A stretch of DNA of 64,000 nt, taken from Alkalihalobacillus sp. YIM B00296 (GTDB lineage: Bacteria > Bacillota > Bacilli > Bacillales > Fictibacillaceae). This document shows, piece after piece, positions 9,031 to 18,494 of the stretch (position 1 is the stretch's first letter; each line of letters opens with the position of its first letter). A program made the translations under genes and the position numbers. The stretch lies in NCBI RefSeq assembly GCF_020179385.1, contig NZ_JAIBLJ010000002.1, positions 213,943 to 277,942 on the forward strand. Direction: 5' to 3'. A model generated the notes under the pieces. That model saw only the letters and a program-made list of their open reading frames with translations, had not been told where the DNA came from and searched no databases.

Positions 9031-9061
9031 AGAACTCCACCAGAAAAATTGGTGAAGTTCT
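9031..9061 (-). terminator. Terminator of ackA
   Basis: Arms AGAACTcCACCA and TGGTGaAGTTCT around a short A-rich loop; the minus strand continues with TTTTTAT. It starts 12 bases after the ackA stop. Confidence 0.88.
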
Positions 9062-9073
9062 GTCCTTGATTTT

Positions 9074-10261
9074 TTACTGAGCTAACCGCACTGTGTCTCT
9101 TGCAATCATCACTTCTTCGTTCGTAGGGATGATCAACACTTTTACTGGAGAATGCGGATAATTCAAGAATACTTCTTTTCCACGAACCTTGTTCAAAGCC
9201 GGGTCCCAATAGACACCCATGAATTCAAGGCCACGAAGGACCCGTTCACGGATGACATCACTATTTTCCCCGATACCCGCTGTGAAAATGATCGCATCGA
9301 TGCCGTGCATTTTTGATGCATAGGAGCCGATGTATTTATGGATTCTTCCTCCGAATACTTCTAGTGCTAACTCGGCTCTTTCATTCCCTGCTTCAGCTTG
9401 TTGTTCGATATCACGCAGGTCACTGGAAAAACCAGAAACACCAAGGAGCCCACTTTCCTTATTCAAAACGTTCATCACTTCTTCAGCGGTTTTCCCTGTT
9501 TTCTCCATGATATACGGGATAAGCGCAGGGTCGATGTTCCCTGAACGAGTTCCCATCGTAACTCCAGCAAGCGGCGTAAAGCCCATGGATGTATCAATGG
9601 ATTTTCCCCCTTCAATCGCCGCGATACTCGCACCGTTCCCAAGATGGCAAGAAATCAGTCGTAACTGTTCAATCGGTCTTCCTAATAAATCAGCACAACG
9701 CTGGGACACATATTTATGGCTTGTCCCATGGAATCCATACTTCCGGATACCATATTCTTTGTAGTAATCATAGGGAAGGCTGTATAAATAAGATTGCTCT
9801 GGCATCGTTTGATGGAATGCTGTGTCAAACACGGCTACGGCAGGAACATCCGGCAGGATTTCTTTGAAAGCCCGGATTCCGATGATGTTGGCAGGATTAT
9901 GAAGGGGTGCAAGATCGGATACCTCTTCAATCTCTTTAATGATATCTTCATCTATTAGGACCGCATCGTTGAATTTTTCACCACCGTGTACAACACGATG
10001 TCCGATCCCTTCGATTTCATCATAAGACTCGATAATATGGTGAGACGTGAGTTTATCCAACAGCATCTTCACTGCAACAGCATGGTTTTCGATGTCTGTC
10101 ACTTCTTTTACTTTTTCTCCATTCACTTCAATTATAAAAACACTCTCCGGAATCCCGATGCGTTCCACCAGGCCTTTTGTGATGACCTCTTCCTCCGGCA
10201 TCTTCAATAATTGAAATTTCAGCGATGAACTTCCCGCATTAATGGCGAGCACCTTTCGCAT
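9074..10261 (-). CDS. ackA: Acetate kinase
   Basis: 395 residues, typical for AckA. It makes ATP and acetate from acetyl phosphate in overflow metabolism and works in reverse for acetate activation. Motifs are [15 protein letters not shown] at the start, [29 protein letters not shown] and [10 protein letters not shown] much longer upstream frame exists; ATG 10261 has AAGGAG nine bases upstream and gives the conserved N-terminus. A GGAAAGCGCTTTCC palindrome lies 86 bases upstream (see cre). ytxK lies just upstream on the same strand, as in B. subtilis. Confidence 0.97.
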   Translation of the reverse strand: MRKVLAINAGSSSLKFQLLKMPEEEVITKGLVERIGIPESVFIIEVNGEKVKEVTDIENHAVAVKMLLDKLTSHHIIESYDEIEGIGHRVVHGGEKFNDAVLIDEDIIKEIEEVSDLAPLHNPANIIGIRAFKEILPDVPAVAVFDTAFHQTMPEQSYLYSLPYDYYKEYGIRKYGFHGTSHKYVSQRCADLLGRPIEQLRLISCHLGNGASIAAIEGGKSIDTSMGFTPLAGVTMGTRSGNIDPALIPYIMEKTGKTAEEVMNVLNKESGLLGVSGFSSDLRDIEQQAEAGNERAELALEVFGGRIHKYIGSYASKMHGIDAIIFTAGIGENSDVIRERVLRGLEFMGVYWDPALNKVRGKEVFLNYPHSPVKVLIIPTNEEVMIARDTVRLAQ

Positions 10262-10346
10262 ATATCTACAACTCCTTCGTTGTTCAAGTTCATTTACCCC
10301 AAAACCAATTACCATTAAACCACCGGTCCAGGGTTCCTGCAAGGAA

Positions 10347-10360
10347 GGAAAGCGCTTTCC
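10347..10360. promoter_or_regulatory. Possible CcpA site (cre) upstream of ackA
   Basis: The perfect palindrome GGAAAGCGCTTTCC resembles the catabolite-responsive element, lacking the TG/CA ends. It lies 86 bases upstream of the ackA start; in B. subtilis CcpA activates ackA from an upstream cre, so position and sequence agree. Confidence 0.5.
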
Positions 10361-10433
10361 GTCAATATTTGTTATTTTCAGATTTGAATCCGATTTCATT
10401 CAGCTCTTCTGGAAATTCCTTTGTAAGTTTAAG

Positions 10434-11423
10434 TTAACCAGTAAACGAAGTCTTAAACCAAGCATCGATTTTCCCCATGATAGATTGCAAAGCCCTGGGA
10501 TCTGAAAAACTCGGAAGCTCTGCCATCAATGCTTCCTTAGGGGCTGTCACCTCTTCACCTTTTTTCTGTATGAAAAAGATGCTTTTCGCCTGCTCTTCCT
10601 TTTTGAACATCGTCAATGGCAACTGGAGAAGACCGTGGATGACTGCTTCCTCCTTAAGGTACTTATTCAGTTTCTGTGCTTCATCACCGGCAAAAAGGAA
10701 GTTCGGAATCAAGAAGAAGAGAAACCCGCCTTCCTTCGTGTGGTTGAGTGCCTGTTCAATCATCAAAAAGTGCGAAAACGAATGGCCTGAATCTGCCTTC
10801 AATCGGTATTTTGCAGCCATATCATCATTCGGATAATAACCGACGGGCAGATCTGTGATCACAAGGTCGACCGGATCGATCATCAATGATTGTAAGCTGT
10901 CCTGATGATAAAGCTGGATATCATGCTCCTGCGCATTCATATTGACATACGCTAGCTTGATCAATGTTTCATCAACTTCCAAACCATAACTGAAGACTTT
11001 CTTTTTCGTCTGGTTGAGAACTGCTGAAACAAGATTTCCTGTCCCTATCGCAGGATCCAAGAGGGTGATCCGTTCTTTTTTACTCGTCGTCTTTTCAACA
11101 AGATAGCCGATGAATAACGCTACTGCATCAGGCGTCATCGCATGCTGGGACTGGACCCCATCCTGCATTCCCTTTAGGATCGCTAACTGATATCCTTTCC
11201 GGATTTCTTCCTTGGATAATTCATCTAACGAAAGTGATTCATATTTATAAATGAGATCATTCTTCGTCTGTTCATCATACTTGTCCTGTATACCACCCTG
11301 TACGAGGTTTTCTCCTGTCATGATCAGAGCGTCCAGATAGGAAACCTGTTCCTTCTCAGAAATAATAGTAGCCGTTTCATGTAATAATCTATAGAATGAT
11401 TCAACGTTCTTAAAATCAGCCAT
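10434..11423 (-). CDS. ytxK: Class I SAM-dependent DNA-methylase-like protein YtxK
   Basis: 329 residues (MADFKNVESFYRLLHETA), resembling the amino-methyltransferase domain of type I restriction M subunits. It has the SAM loop LLDPAIGTGNLVSAVL and, in the place of the catalytic NPPY/F motif, DLPVGYYP, which is the variant typical of the YtxK family. The substrate is not known and there is no restriction partner nearby. ATG 11423 was chosen over a longer frame because GGAGG lies ten bases upstream. It lies upstream of ackA in the same order as B. subtilis. Confidence 0.87.
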   Translation of the reverse strand: MADFKNVESFYRLLHETATIISEKEQVSYLDALIMTGENLVQGGIQDKYDEQTKNDLIYKYESLSLDELSKEEIRKGYQLAILKGMQDGVQSQHAMTPDAVALFIGYLVEKTTSKKERITLLDPAIGTGNLVSAVLNQTKKKVFSYGLEVDETLIKLAYVNMNAQEHDIQLYHQDSLQSLMIDPVDLVITDLPVGYYPNDDMAAKYRLKADSGHSFSHFLMIEQALNHTKEGGFLFFLIPNFLFAGDEAQKLNKYLKEEAVIHGLLQLPLTMFKKEEQAKSIFFIQKKGEEVTAPKEALMAELPSFSDPRALQSIMGKIDAWFKTSFTG

Positions 11424-11546
11424 GGCATAATTCCTCCTAACATACACTAGTCCTATTGTAACAAATCCATGTAAAATCACCGAATCAAAGTACCTTAGAT
11501 TTGAAGTTACTGGGGAGATGTTGCTTATGGTGTCAAGGTATTCTGT

Positions 11547-11587
11547 TCACTTCTCAGGATAATTTGTCACTTCTTAGGATAGTCACA
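11547..11587. repeat. Short direct repeat with 20 bp period
   Basis: TCACTTCTCAGGATA at 11547 recurs as TCACTTCTTAGGATA at 11567 (20 bases later, one mismatch), and TCACATC follows at 11583. The spacing is like that of the arrays at 2479 and 32431. Confidence 0.6.
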
Positions 11588-11603
11588 TCAATCCTTCCAA
11601 AAT

Positions 11604-11673
11604 AAAAAAGGGTTAACCTTTTAGTGAGATAAGACACGTTTCAGTGTATGTCCAACCTTCTGTGGTTAACCCC
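11604..11673 (-). terminator. Long-loop terminator of tpx
   Basis: GGGTTAACC (11610-11618) pairs with GGTTAACCC (11664-11672) across about 45 bases that themselves contain GACA...TGTC arms. On the minus strand the second arm is followed by TTTTTTATTTT. Placement 28 bases after the tpx stop supports termination, although the loop is unusually long. Confidence 0.6.
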
Positions 11674-11701
11674 TTCCTATTGAACTGTCTGCTGCAGAGG
11701 A

Positions 11702-12202
11702 TTACTGGGCAGACTTAGCTGCTTCAATCGCTGCCTCATAATCCGGATGATTTGTTGCTTCGTTAACATACTCTACATATGTAACTTTATCGTTGCTATC
11801 TACAACGAAAACGGAGCGAGTCAAAAGACGCAGCTCTTCAATTGCTACACCATATGCTTTTCCAAATGAAAGATCTCTGTGGTCTGAAAGAGTTTGAAGG
11901 TTTTCAACTCCTGCAGCAGCACACCATCTCTTTTGTGCCATTGGAAGGTCAACGCTAACCGTCAACACTTTTACATTATCAAGCTTAGATGCTTCCTTGT
12001 TAAAACGGCGGGTTTGTTCGTCACATACGCCAGTATCAACAGATGGGACCACACTGATCAGCCTTACAGAACCTTTTGTGTCTTGTAGAGTTACAGGAGA
12101 CATGTCATTTGCCAATACTTTGAAGTCAGGAGCTGTATCCCCTACTTTCACTTCATTTCCTAATAATGTTACAGGCTTTTGTTTAAATGTTACTGCTGTC
12201 AT
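11702..12202 (-). CDS. tpx: Thiol peroxidase (atypical 2-Cys peroxiredoxin)
   Basis: 166 residues, the usual length. It reduces hydroperoxides with thioredoxin. The peroxidatic cysteine is C60 in [12 protein letters not shown] and the resolving cysteine is C94 in [11 protein letters not shown], both as in the Tpx family. GAGGAG lies 11 bases before the ATG. Gene order ytxK-tpx-ytfJ matches B. subtilis. Confidence 0.97.
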   Translation of the reverse strand: MTAVTFKQKPVTLLGNEVKVGDTAPDFKVLANDMSPVTLQDTKGSVRLISVVPSVDTGVCDEQTRRFNKEASKLDNVKVLTVSVDLPMAQKRWCAAAGVENLQTLSDHRDLSFGKAYGVAIEELRLLTRSVFVVDSNDKVTYVEYVNEATNHPDYEAAIEAAKSAQ

Positions 12203-12286
12203 TTTTTAAACAACTCCTCATTAAAGTATTCTCACATCGTTAATGTTAAACTTTCTGAAATTTGTAATCAAGTAAAATGTCCGGAA

Positions 12287-12334
12287 TCAAAAAAGCTGGC
12301 CAAGATCATCGGTTCAAGCGATGTTCGGCCAGCT
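12287..12334 (-). terminator. Terminator of ytfJ
   Basis: Arms AGCTGGCC and GGCCAGCT with an inner CATCG/CGATG stem; on the minus strand TTTTTT follows. It lies 19 bases after the ytfJ stop. Confidence 0.92.
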
Positions 12335-12352
12335 CTTCAACATTCAAGGTCT

Positions 12353-12868
12353 TTAAAAATCAAGGTCTTGCTTTTGACGCCTTTCAGGTTGTTGTTGCTG
12401 CATTTGTGAATTGCTGTTCGTTTGTTGATTGTTATTTTTATTAGAATTTGATTTCATCTGAAACCCGCTGTTGCTCATCATTCTCTGTACTCTGTCCACT
12501 ACTTGCGGGGCTAAATCCAGCAGCCGTTCATACAAGTGTGTACTGTTGTCGAGGTGGATCGTTTTCACTCCGGAAGAATTGACGATCAAAAACGCGATTG
12601 GTGTGATGGATACTCCGCCACCACTACCGCCTCCGAAAGGGTGTGATTCCCCCTCTGAAGAATCTCGCCTTGATTGGCCTGTCCCTCCTGATTGACCACT
12701 GAACTGGCTGCCTCCAGCTGCAAATCCGAATCCAACCTTTGAAACTGTCAGGATCACACTTCCATCCGGTGTTTCAACTGGATCACCGATAATTGTATTC
12801 ACATCGATCATTTCTTTAATATTTTCCATTGCTGTTTGCATCAAGCCCTGAATTGGATGTTCTGACAT
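12353..12868 (-). CDS. ytfJ: Sporulation protein YtfJ (GerW family)
   Basis: 171 residues. It starts MSEHPIQGLMQTAMENIKEM, has the family core VSKVGFGFAAGG, a glycine- and serine-rich insert and GGGSGGGVSITPIAFLIV, then a Q/N-rich tail. GerW-type proteins affect the germination response of spores. Its first 53 bases overlap the end of ytfI in another frame, indicating an operon with translational coupling. Confidence 0.9.
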   Translation of the reverse strand: MSEHPIQGLMQTAMENIKEMIDVNTIIGDPVETPDGSVILTVSKVGFGFAAGGSQFSGQSGGTGQSRRDSSEGESHPFGGGSGGGVSITPIAFLIVNSSGVKTIHLDNSTHLYERLLDLAPQVVDRVQRMMSNSGFQMKSNSNKNNNQQTNSNSQMQQQQPERRQKQDLDF

Positions 12869-13517
12869 GCTGTTTCCTTCCCTTCCAATTTTTTACGATC
12901 AGATATGCTGCGAGCATAGCTTGCCCGATTCTAAAAGAAAACATACAGAATAATTCCGTTTGGACCACTGGTTTTTGAAAAGAAGGTGTAACCTCGAGGA
13001 CCGGCGGTTTGATCATATTTGTCGTAAAACTAATAAATCCAGCTACACTCCCTTTGATCGTCCATAGCAAACCTGCAAATATCCCTGTTGAAGCTGCATC
13101 TCCTGTACCAATCGTACTGACCCATTCGAACTCCTCTACCGTCATTTTCTTTAAAAATCCCCTGACGATCCTACTCAGTTGATACACAGAGTCCAGCAAT
13201 TCCCTTATTTCCCGGGCTCGGTCAATCAACGATTCAGCCTCGAAAGTCGATTCTTTCTCATCTTTCTGTTTCTGATTACCGATTTCCTTATCCGTTTCAT
13301 ATTGCATATGCATGAGGCCATCCTTACCAAGCTCAATTTTATTCAAAGGAATCTCCCAGGCATAGTCGAATAACCCTTTCAAGAATTGGGCTTGGACCAA
13401 AAATGTATCCTTTTTTCCTTGATGAACGTATTTCATTGTAACCTTTACTCGGCTGATCATAATGATGGCGAACACTATACAGAAACAGAGCAGGATACCA
13501 ATAATCCAATACATCAT
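12816..13517 (-). CDS. ytfI: YtfI, DUF2953 membrane-anchored protein
   Basis: 233 residues with an N-terminal membrane segment (YWIIGILLCFCIVFAIIMIS) and a DUF2953 region; a second hydrophobic stretch occurs near residues 195-210. It forms a pair with ytfJ, overlapping it by 53 bases. Start: GTGG of the Shine-Dalgarno region lies upstream of two adjacent ATGs (13517 and 13514); the first is used here, with an upstream GTG as a less likely option. Role probably sporulation-related by context; biochemistry unknown. Confidence 0.82.
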   Translation of the reverse strand: MMYWIIGILLCFCIVFAIIMISRVKVTMKYVHQGKKDTFLVQAQFLKGLFDYAWEIPLNKIELGKDGLMHMQYETDKEIGNQKQKDEKESTFEAESLIDRAREIRELLDSVYQLSRIVRGFLKKMTVEEFEWVSTIGTGDAASTGIFAGLLWTIKGSVAGFISFTTNMIKPPVLEVTPSFQKPVVQTELFCMFSFRIGQAMLAAYLIVKNWKGRKQHVRTSNSGLDANSNGKY

Positions 13518-13583
13518 GAGGACCACCTCGGTGTCTAGAAAGACTTGGCAATTCGTATCTCAATGAACCTATGTTTCTTCCGA

Positions 13584-13622
13584 AAAAAATAAGACCTATC
13601 AGCATTATGTACTGACAGGTCT
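13584..13622 (-). terminator. Terminator of yteJ/sppA
   Basis: Arms AGACCTaTCAG and CTGAcAGGTCT around a nine-base loop; the minus strand continues into TTATTTTTTT. It lies 11 bases after the yteJ stop. Confidence 0.88.
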
Positions 13623-13633
13623 ATAACAATACC

Positions 13634-14125
13634 TTATTTTCGGATGTGGACGACTCTAGTGTCTGCAAATATGTCGTGCAATGATTGCTTTTCCCCTGTA
13701 AATGCTGTGACGATATAGCCGATTAAAAAAATGGTCTTACTGATGAACCGCCCGACCACTTCACGAAAAAAGAGAGTAGACCAGGGCAGCTTTTCATCCA
13801 AATCCTTTGACACGACTTTTATCGCGAAAAGCATTTTTCCTATTGTTTGGCCGAAAAAGCGTGTCATCAATACGAAATAACCGTAAAAGAAGATTGCCGC
13901 CAATATCGCCCTCAATGAAAACATCCCCCCATCATCCAGAGGGAGATTAAACAGGACGAGAAATGGTTTCACAATGAGACTGTTCAAACTCCAAATGACA
14001 ATGAGATCCAAAAGATATGCCCAAAACCGCATCCAAAATCCTGCATAGGCGGGAGGAGCAGTCTTTGATACCATAGGTTGGGATGGTTCTGCAACCTGTT
14101 CTTCACCTGATAATGTATGGTCCAT
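13634..14125 (-). CDS. yteJ: RDD family membrane protein YteJ
   Basis: 163 residues. After a polar N-terminus (about 1-28) comes AGFWMRFWAYLLDLIVIW, the start of the RDD domain, then three hydrophobic segments and GKMLFAIKVV. It lies 11 bases after sppA, as in the B. subtilis sppA-yteJ operon, where YteJ forms part of the SppA system linked to resistance to lantibiotics and membrane-active agents. GGAGGG precedes the ATG. Confidence 0.9.
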   Translation of the reverse strand: MDHTLSGEEQVAEPSQPMVSKTAPPAYAGFWMRFWAYLLDLIVIWSLNSLIVKPFLVLFNLPLDDGGMFSLRAILAAIFFYGYFVLMTRFFGQTIGKMLFAIKVVSKDLDEKLPWSTLFFREVVGRFISKTIFLIGYIVTAFTGEKQSLHDIFADTRVVHIRK

Positions 14126-14136
14126 TCCAATCCCTC

Positions 14137-15144
14137 CTATTCCGTATACAAGTACTTGATTTGAGGTGTATTCGTTTGACTCATCAATTCATGAATCCCC
14201 AACAAATCTTTATTCGGTTGGAATAATTTTTGCGCTGTCATGTTCAAGAAGGAATTCCAACCAAGGCGACTTTCATACTTGATGACATTCAAATGTGAAT
14301 TACCGAGATCTTTTTTCATCGCTTTTACCGTATCATCCAAATCCCCAAGCTCATCCACGAGATCCGTTTCTTTTGCCTGTTGGCCATCGTATACACGCCC
14401 ATCAGCTAATTCTCTCACACTATTTTCAGGTATGTCACGGCCAGAAGCGATCACATCGACAAATTGATTGTAAGAATTATCGACGATCGATTGTAAGATC
14501 TCCCTTTCTTCATCTGTCATCTCACGCGTTGGGGATAGGATATCTTTATGAGCGCCACTCTTGATCGTTTCCCATTTCACACCCAGTTTATCAGCAAGCT
14601 CCCCATAATTCATGGATTGGATGATGACTCCTAGAGAACCTGTCAATGTGGAAGGGTGGGCAAAAATCTTATCTGCTGGGGCTGAAATATAATAACCGCC
14701 GGATGCAGCCATATTCCCCATCGATATGTATATTGGTTTTTTATGTTCCTTTTGGATGGAAGTAATAGTGTCATGAATCTCCGCGCTTTCAACGACCCCG
14801 CCACCAGGACTATTCACCCGGATGATGATCCCCTCTACATTGGTGTCTTCACCAGCGTGCTTCAACATATCTAAAAATCTCTGGTGATTGTATCCCGGTG
14901 ATTGAAAGAATGAGGTTGCATCTCCAGTATCCTGGATGACTCCTTCAACGTCGAGCAGAACAATATTCTGCTTATCGCTACCTTTTTCAACGACTTTCTC
15001 TACAAAAGGATCCTCATCTAAAAGTCCAGTGTTCTGTAATCCTGATAAATTGTTGGATGCAGCCGATGATAATACGTTCATCATAATAGAACCGATGAAC
15101 AATACTGCTGCAATTCCTAGGGCAATCCAACGTTTACCGTTCAT
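14137..15144 (-). CDS. sppA: Signal peptide peptidase SppA
   Basis: 335 residues: an N-terminal membrane anchor (about 6-26) and a ClpP-like serine protease domain. The Ser/Lys dyad is seen as S148 in MGNMAASGGYYIS and K200 in KSGAHKD, matching S147/K199 of B. subtilis. It cleaves remnant signal peptides in the membrane. GGAGG precedes the ATG. Operon with yteJ. Confidence 0.95.
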   Translation of the reverse strand: MNGKRWIALGIAAVLFIGSIMMNVLSSAASNNLSGLQNTGLLDEDPFVEKVVEKGSDKQNIVLLDVEGVIQDTGDATSFFQSPGYNHQRFLDMLKHAGEDTNVEGIIIRVNSPGGGVVESAEIHDTITSIQKEHKKPIYISMGNMAASGGYYISAPADKIFAHPSTLTGSLGVIIQSMNYGELADKLGVKWETIKSGAHKDILSPTREMTDEEREILQSIVDNSYNQFVDVIASGRDIPENSVRELADGRVYDGQQAKETDLVDELGDLDDTVKAMKKDLGNSHLNVIKYESRLGWNSFLNMTAQKLFQPNKDLLGIHELMSQTNTPQIKYLYTE

Positions 15145-15334
15145 ATAAAGCCTCCTAGTACACCTTTATTGGTAATTATGTCCAGCACTTGTAAGAATAT
15201 CATATTTTCATCATGGAATCATGAACATTTGACAAAAACTTTGTGAAAAACGAAGATAAAATAAGCAGTACAATTTTAGTCACGCAATAATCAGGGTAAA
15301 ACTAGATACCACAGCAACTCATAGGAGGTTCGTA

Positions 15335-16132
15335 ATGTCTGATCGTAAGAATATCCATTTTTTCCACAAAAGAGACAGTCAATATGAAGAACAAATACTT
15401 AAGTTGAAAAACTTAGCGACCGATAATGGATTTACATTGGTTGAAAATCCAGACGATGCAAACATCATAGCGAGCATCGGGGGAGATGGAACCTTCCTCC
15501 AAGCCGTCCGCCAAACCGGATTTCGGGACAATGCGCTTTATGTCGGTGTAAGTACTGGACAGTTGGGGTTTTATTGTGATTTCGACATAGAAGATATTGC
15601 CGGTATGATTAATGCGATGATGAATGAACAAGTTGAAATCCGCAGATATCCGACTATTCTCGTAAGCATGGAGAATGACGCTGCTTTTCATTGTTTGAAT
15701 GAATGTTCCATCCGCTCAGGCATCATTAAGACACTGTCCATGGATTTGTATATTGATGACTTATTTTTTGAGCGATTTAAAGGGGACGGTATGATCATAT
15801 CGACACCAACTGGAAGTACTGCTTACAACAAATCATTGGATGGAGCGATCGTCGATCCGAAACTTCCATGTATGCAGATCAGTGAAGTGGCGTCCCTCAA
15901 TAATAATCATTACCGTACACTCGGAAGTTCGTTCATATTAAGTGAATCAAGAGCACTTGAAATTCAAATCATCAAAGAAGGGAACAACTTTCCGATCATC
16001 GGCATGGACAATGAAGCACTGAGTGTTCGTGAACCCGGGGCAATCCGTATCCAACTATCCGATAAACGGATCAAGACCGTCAAGCTTAAAGACAACTCCT
16101 TCTGGCACAAGGTCAAGCGAAGCTTTTTATAA
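15335..16132 (+). CDS. ppnKB: NAD kinase (second type, YtdI/PpnKB)
   Basis: 265 residues. It phosphorylates NAD+ to NADP+. It has IGGDGTFLQAVR (the GGDG catalytic/ATP motif), CLNECSIRSG (NE motif) and TPTGSTAYNKSLDGA. The position after sppA and before ytcJ corresponds to ytdI of B. subtilis. ATAGGAGG precedes the ATG. Confidence 0.93.
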   Translation: MSDRKNIHFFHKRDSQYEEQILKLKNLATDNGFTLVENPDDANIIASIGGDGTFLQAVRQTGFRDNALYVGVSTGQLGFYCDFDIEDIAGMINAMMNEQVEIRRYPTILVSMENDAAFHCLNECSIRSGIIKTLSMDLYIDDLFFERFKGDGMIISTPTGSTAYNKSLDGAIVDPKLPCMQISEVASLNNNHYRTLGSSFILSESRALEIQIIKEGNNFPIIGMDNEALSVREPGAIRIQLSDKRIKTVKLKDNSFWHKVKRSFL

Positions 16133-16142
16133 CCATGCTTTA

Positions 16143-16231
16143 TAAAATTAGAGGACACTCGAGGCCTTAAATCATGGACTTTCCGCACTGGTTTTATCCG
16201 AACAGCAGTAGAGATGTCCTCTAATTTTTTT
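16143..16231. terminator. Long-loop inverted repeat after NAD kinase
   Basis: AAATTAGAGGACA (16145-16157) pairs with TGTCCTCTAATTT (16215-16227), a 13-bp stem around 57 bases, then a T-run. A long-loop terminator is likely; on the minus strand it could also shield ytcJ transcription. Confidence 0.65.
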
Positions 16232-16285
16232 AAATCACCAGATACTGCTGCCCCCAATGAGTCAGAAACTGATCGGATCATCGTT

Positions 16286-17872
16286 TTAAGCTTGATAGAC
16301 AGTCAAGTTGTTCACGACTGTCTTTACTACTTTAATATTCGGAATTTCTTCTGGATCGATATGGAACAAGTCTCCATTCAAGATTGTGAAATCAGCACTG
16401 TATCCTTTTTCGATCATCCCACTTCCGTTTTCATTTCCGATAGCATAGGCACTTCCCTTCGTATAAAGTTCAACAGCTTCATATACAGATAATTTTTGTT
16501 CAGGATAATAGCCTTCGTGTTTATCGCCTTGCTTTTTACGCATGACAGCTGCATAGATCGTCAATAAAGGGTCCGCCGTCTCGATTGGCGCATCTGAGCC
16601 AGCAGCACATGGAATCCCTTCTTTTAATAACGTTTTCCAGGCAAAACTATACTTCATTCTCGCTTCCCCTAACCGTTCAATCACCCATGGAAAATCAGAG
16701 GCAACAAAGTGAGGCTGGATATCGATGATGACAGGGACCCTTTTCAAGCGTTCTAGCAAATCTGGACGAACAACCTGACCGTGGACGAAGCGATCGCGTA
16801 AGCCTTCTGGTGGCGGATGTTCTTCAACCGCGTAAAGGGCAAATTCTAAAGCAAGATCCCCAATCGTATGGATTGCGACTGGCATTTGATAGTGACGTGC
16901 CTTTTTGACCAGCTCCTTCAACTCTGTCAATGAATGGATTGCTACACCATACGTCTCTGGCATGTCATTATAAGGCTTACTCAAATAAGCTGTACGGCCG
17001 CCAAGGGCTCCATCAGCAAAAATCTTCATCGCACCTAGCTCGACCAATCCATTTGAATCTCCATATTCCAAACCTTCCTCATGCATATCCTTAACCACTT
17101 CGTGATGCACTAACAAATTCGCTTTGAATTGAAACTGACCTGGATTGAGAACGTCGAGGAAAGTTTGATAGGTCCGTTTGAAGCCACCATAATAGTTGAG
17201 ATCCTCCGTATGTCCGCCAATAAGGCCGAGACGGGTCAGATCCTGTACAGAAGTTCTCAGCGCACGTTGCAAATAGTCCTCCGTCACTTGCGGAAGGGCA
17301 TTTTTCACCAACTCCTGTGCTTTATCCAATAAAAATCCTGTTGGCCTCCCATTAGAATCCCTGACGATCACACCCCCTGGGGGATCCTCAGTATCTTCGT
17401 TGATCCCCGCTAGCTCCAAGGCTTTTGAGTTAGCTAACAAAGCATGGCGACAAATCCGAGTCAGCATCATCGGATGATGTGGCGCAATCTCATCGAGTTC
17501 AAATCGGTGAAATATCTTTCGATCCACAAAGTTATTTTCATTCCATCCTTCGCCAATGATCCAATCCCCGACTGATGTTGAATACACTTTCTCCCTTAAG
17601 GTCGTTCTCATCTCTTCAGCTGACATCACTTCAGAAAGGTCCAACCGTAACAGTTTTTCCCCATGACCAATCATATGTAAGTGGCTATCAACAAAGCCGG
17701 GATACATGATGGCCCCCTGCAGATCCTCGATATGATCAATTTTGTATTCCTTTTCAAGGCGTGAACGGTCACCCCGGTCAATGATCTTATCGTCTTCCAC
17801 CAAAACAGCTTCGACTTTATCAAATTCATGCTTCATCGTATAAATTGTACCGTTCGTCCACAACGTCTTCAT
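16286..17872 (-). CDS. ytcJ: YtcJ-type metal-dependent amidohydrolase
   Basis: 528 residues of the Amidohydro_3 group. Metal-site motifs: FVDSHLHMIGHGE (HxH), VAIHTIGDLALEFAL (H), FVHGQVV (H), and AAGSDAPIETADPLLTIYAA (D). Substrate unknown; the family is widely annotated as predicted amidohydrolase. A longer frame begins 29 codons upstream, but MKTLWTNGTIYTM at 17872, preceded by GGGGTG, matches the family N-terminus. It is convergent with the NAD kinase gene, as in B. subtilis. Confidence 0.88.
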   Translation of the reverse strand: MKTLWTNGTIYTMKHEFDKVEAVLVEDDKIIDRGDRSRLEKEYKIDHIEDLQGAIMYPGFVDSHLHMIGHGEKLLRLDLSEVMSAEEMRTTLREKVYSTSVGDWIIGEGWNENNFVDRKIFHRFELDEIAPHHPMMLTRICRHALLANSKALELAGINEDTEDPPGGVIVRDSNGRPTGFLLDKAQELVKNALPQVTEDYLQRALRTSVQDLTRLGLIGGHTEDLNYYGGFKRTYQTFLDVLNPGQFQFKANLLVHHEVVKDMHEEGLEYGDSNGLVELGAMKIFADGALGGRTAYLSKPYNDMPETYGVAIHSLTELKELVKKARHYQMPVAIHTIGDLALEFALYAVEEHPPPEGLRDRFVHGQVVRPDLLERLKRVPVIIDIQPHFVASDFPWVIERLGEARMKYSFAWKTLLKEGIPCAAGSDAPIETADPLLTIYAAVMRKKQGDKHEGYYPEQKLSVYEAVELYTKGSAYAIGNENGSGMIEKGYSADFTILNGDLFHIDPEEIPNIKVVKTVVNNLTVYQA

Positions 17873-18276
17873 CTTTACACCCCAATCACTAACCTCGTTT
17901 GTATCAGCATACCTAAGATTTACTAGGAAATCTAGAGAAACGGAAAGAGGATTGATCATCCCACCTTATGTAATACTTCATCAAACAATAACAACATTTC
18001 TTGATATACTCCTCTCAGGATAATCGGATATCCTGTTTTTGTTGTCTGAATATCCATAAAGATTATTAACAGTTGCTAGCCCACATACCTATTTTCCACC
18101 TCTAGGCCTGTTAAGCTAGTTAACTGGGTTTTTAGCAATATTATTAGGGTGGGTTAGGAAGTGTCGTCATTGGATGTGAAGGGATATCTTCCATGATTTT
18201 TTGAGTAGCCTCATTTTGAGTGGCCTCATAATGAAATTATGTTCATCGAGGAGTAAATGTTCATTCAGTCAATTTT
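17873..18276. other. Non-coding gap downstream of ytcI and upstream of ytcJ
   Basis: About 400 bases without a convincing gene. It includes the upstream region of ytcJ. GAGGAGTAAATG at 18249-18260 would start only a seven-residue peptide. Confidence 0.45.
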
Positions 18277-18411
18277 TTGAAACAGACTGCTAAAGAATTC
18301 CTTATTGTCCATGGCTTTCGTGTAGCTTTCAACATCATTGGTTCGGTTTTGATTTTTACAGGATTCATAAAATTTTATAAGCACCTTCTTCTTTCACGAC
18401 AAGTAGGTTAG
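18277..18411 (+). pseudogene. Possible remnant of a small membrane protein gene
   Basis: A 44-residue reading frame from a TTG, without a good ribosome site of its own, containing KEFLIVHGFRVAFNIIGSVL, which looks like a membrane segment, then FIKFYKHLLLSRQVG. A GAGGAG plus ATG (18258) lies just upstream in another frame and stops after seven codons, so a one-base frameshift could have split a small gene. Unknown family; it may also be chance. Confidence 0.3.
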
Positions 18412-18426
18412 GCTCAGGTGCTTACA

Positions 18427-18467
18427 TAAAAAGGCTACCCTATTAATTATAATGGGGCAGCCTTTTT
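18427..18467. terminator. Terminator of ytcI
   Basis: Arms AAAAAGGCTaCCC and GGGGcAGCCTTTTT around an AT-rich loop. It can act on both strands and lies 28 bases after the ytcI stop. Confidence 0.85.
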
Positions 18468-18494
18468 GGGTTCGAGTAAACACTTCTTATCGTT

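Noticed and set aside
10434..11423. Restriction-modification methylase
   Set aside because: The fold resembles type I M subunits, but no R or S subunit is near and the gene order ytxK-ackA is that of the conserved YtxK family.
13339..13605. 88-codon minus-strand frame upstream of ytfI
   Set aside because: It overlaps ytfI in another frame and has no site or domain.
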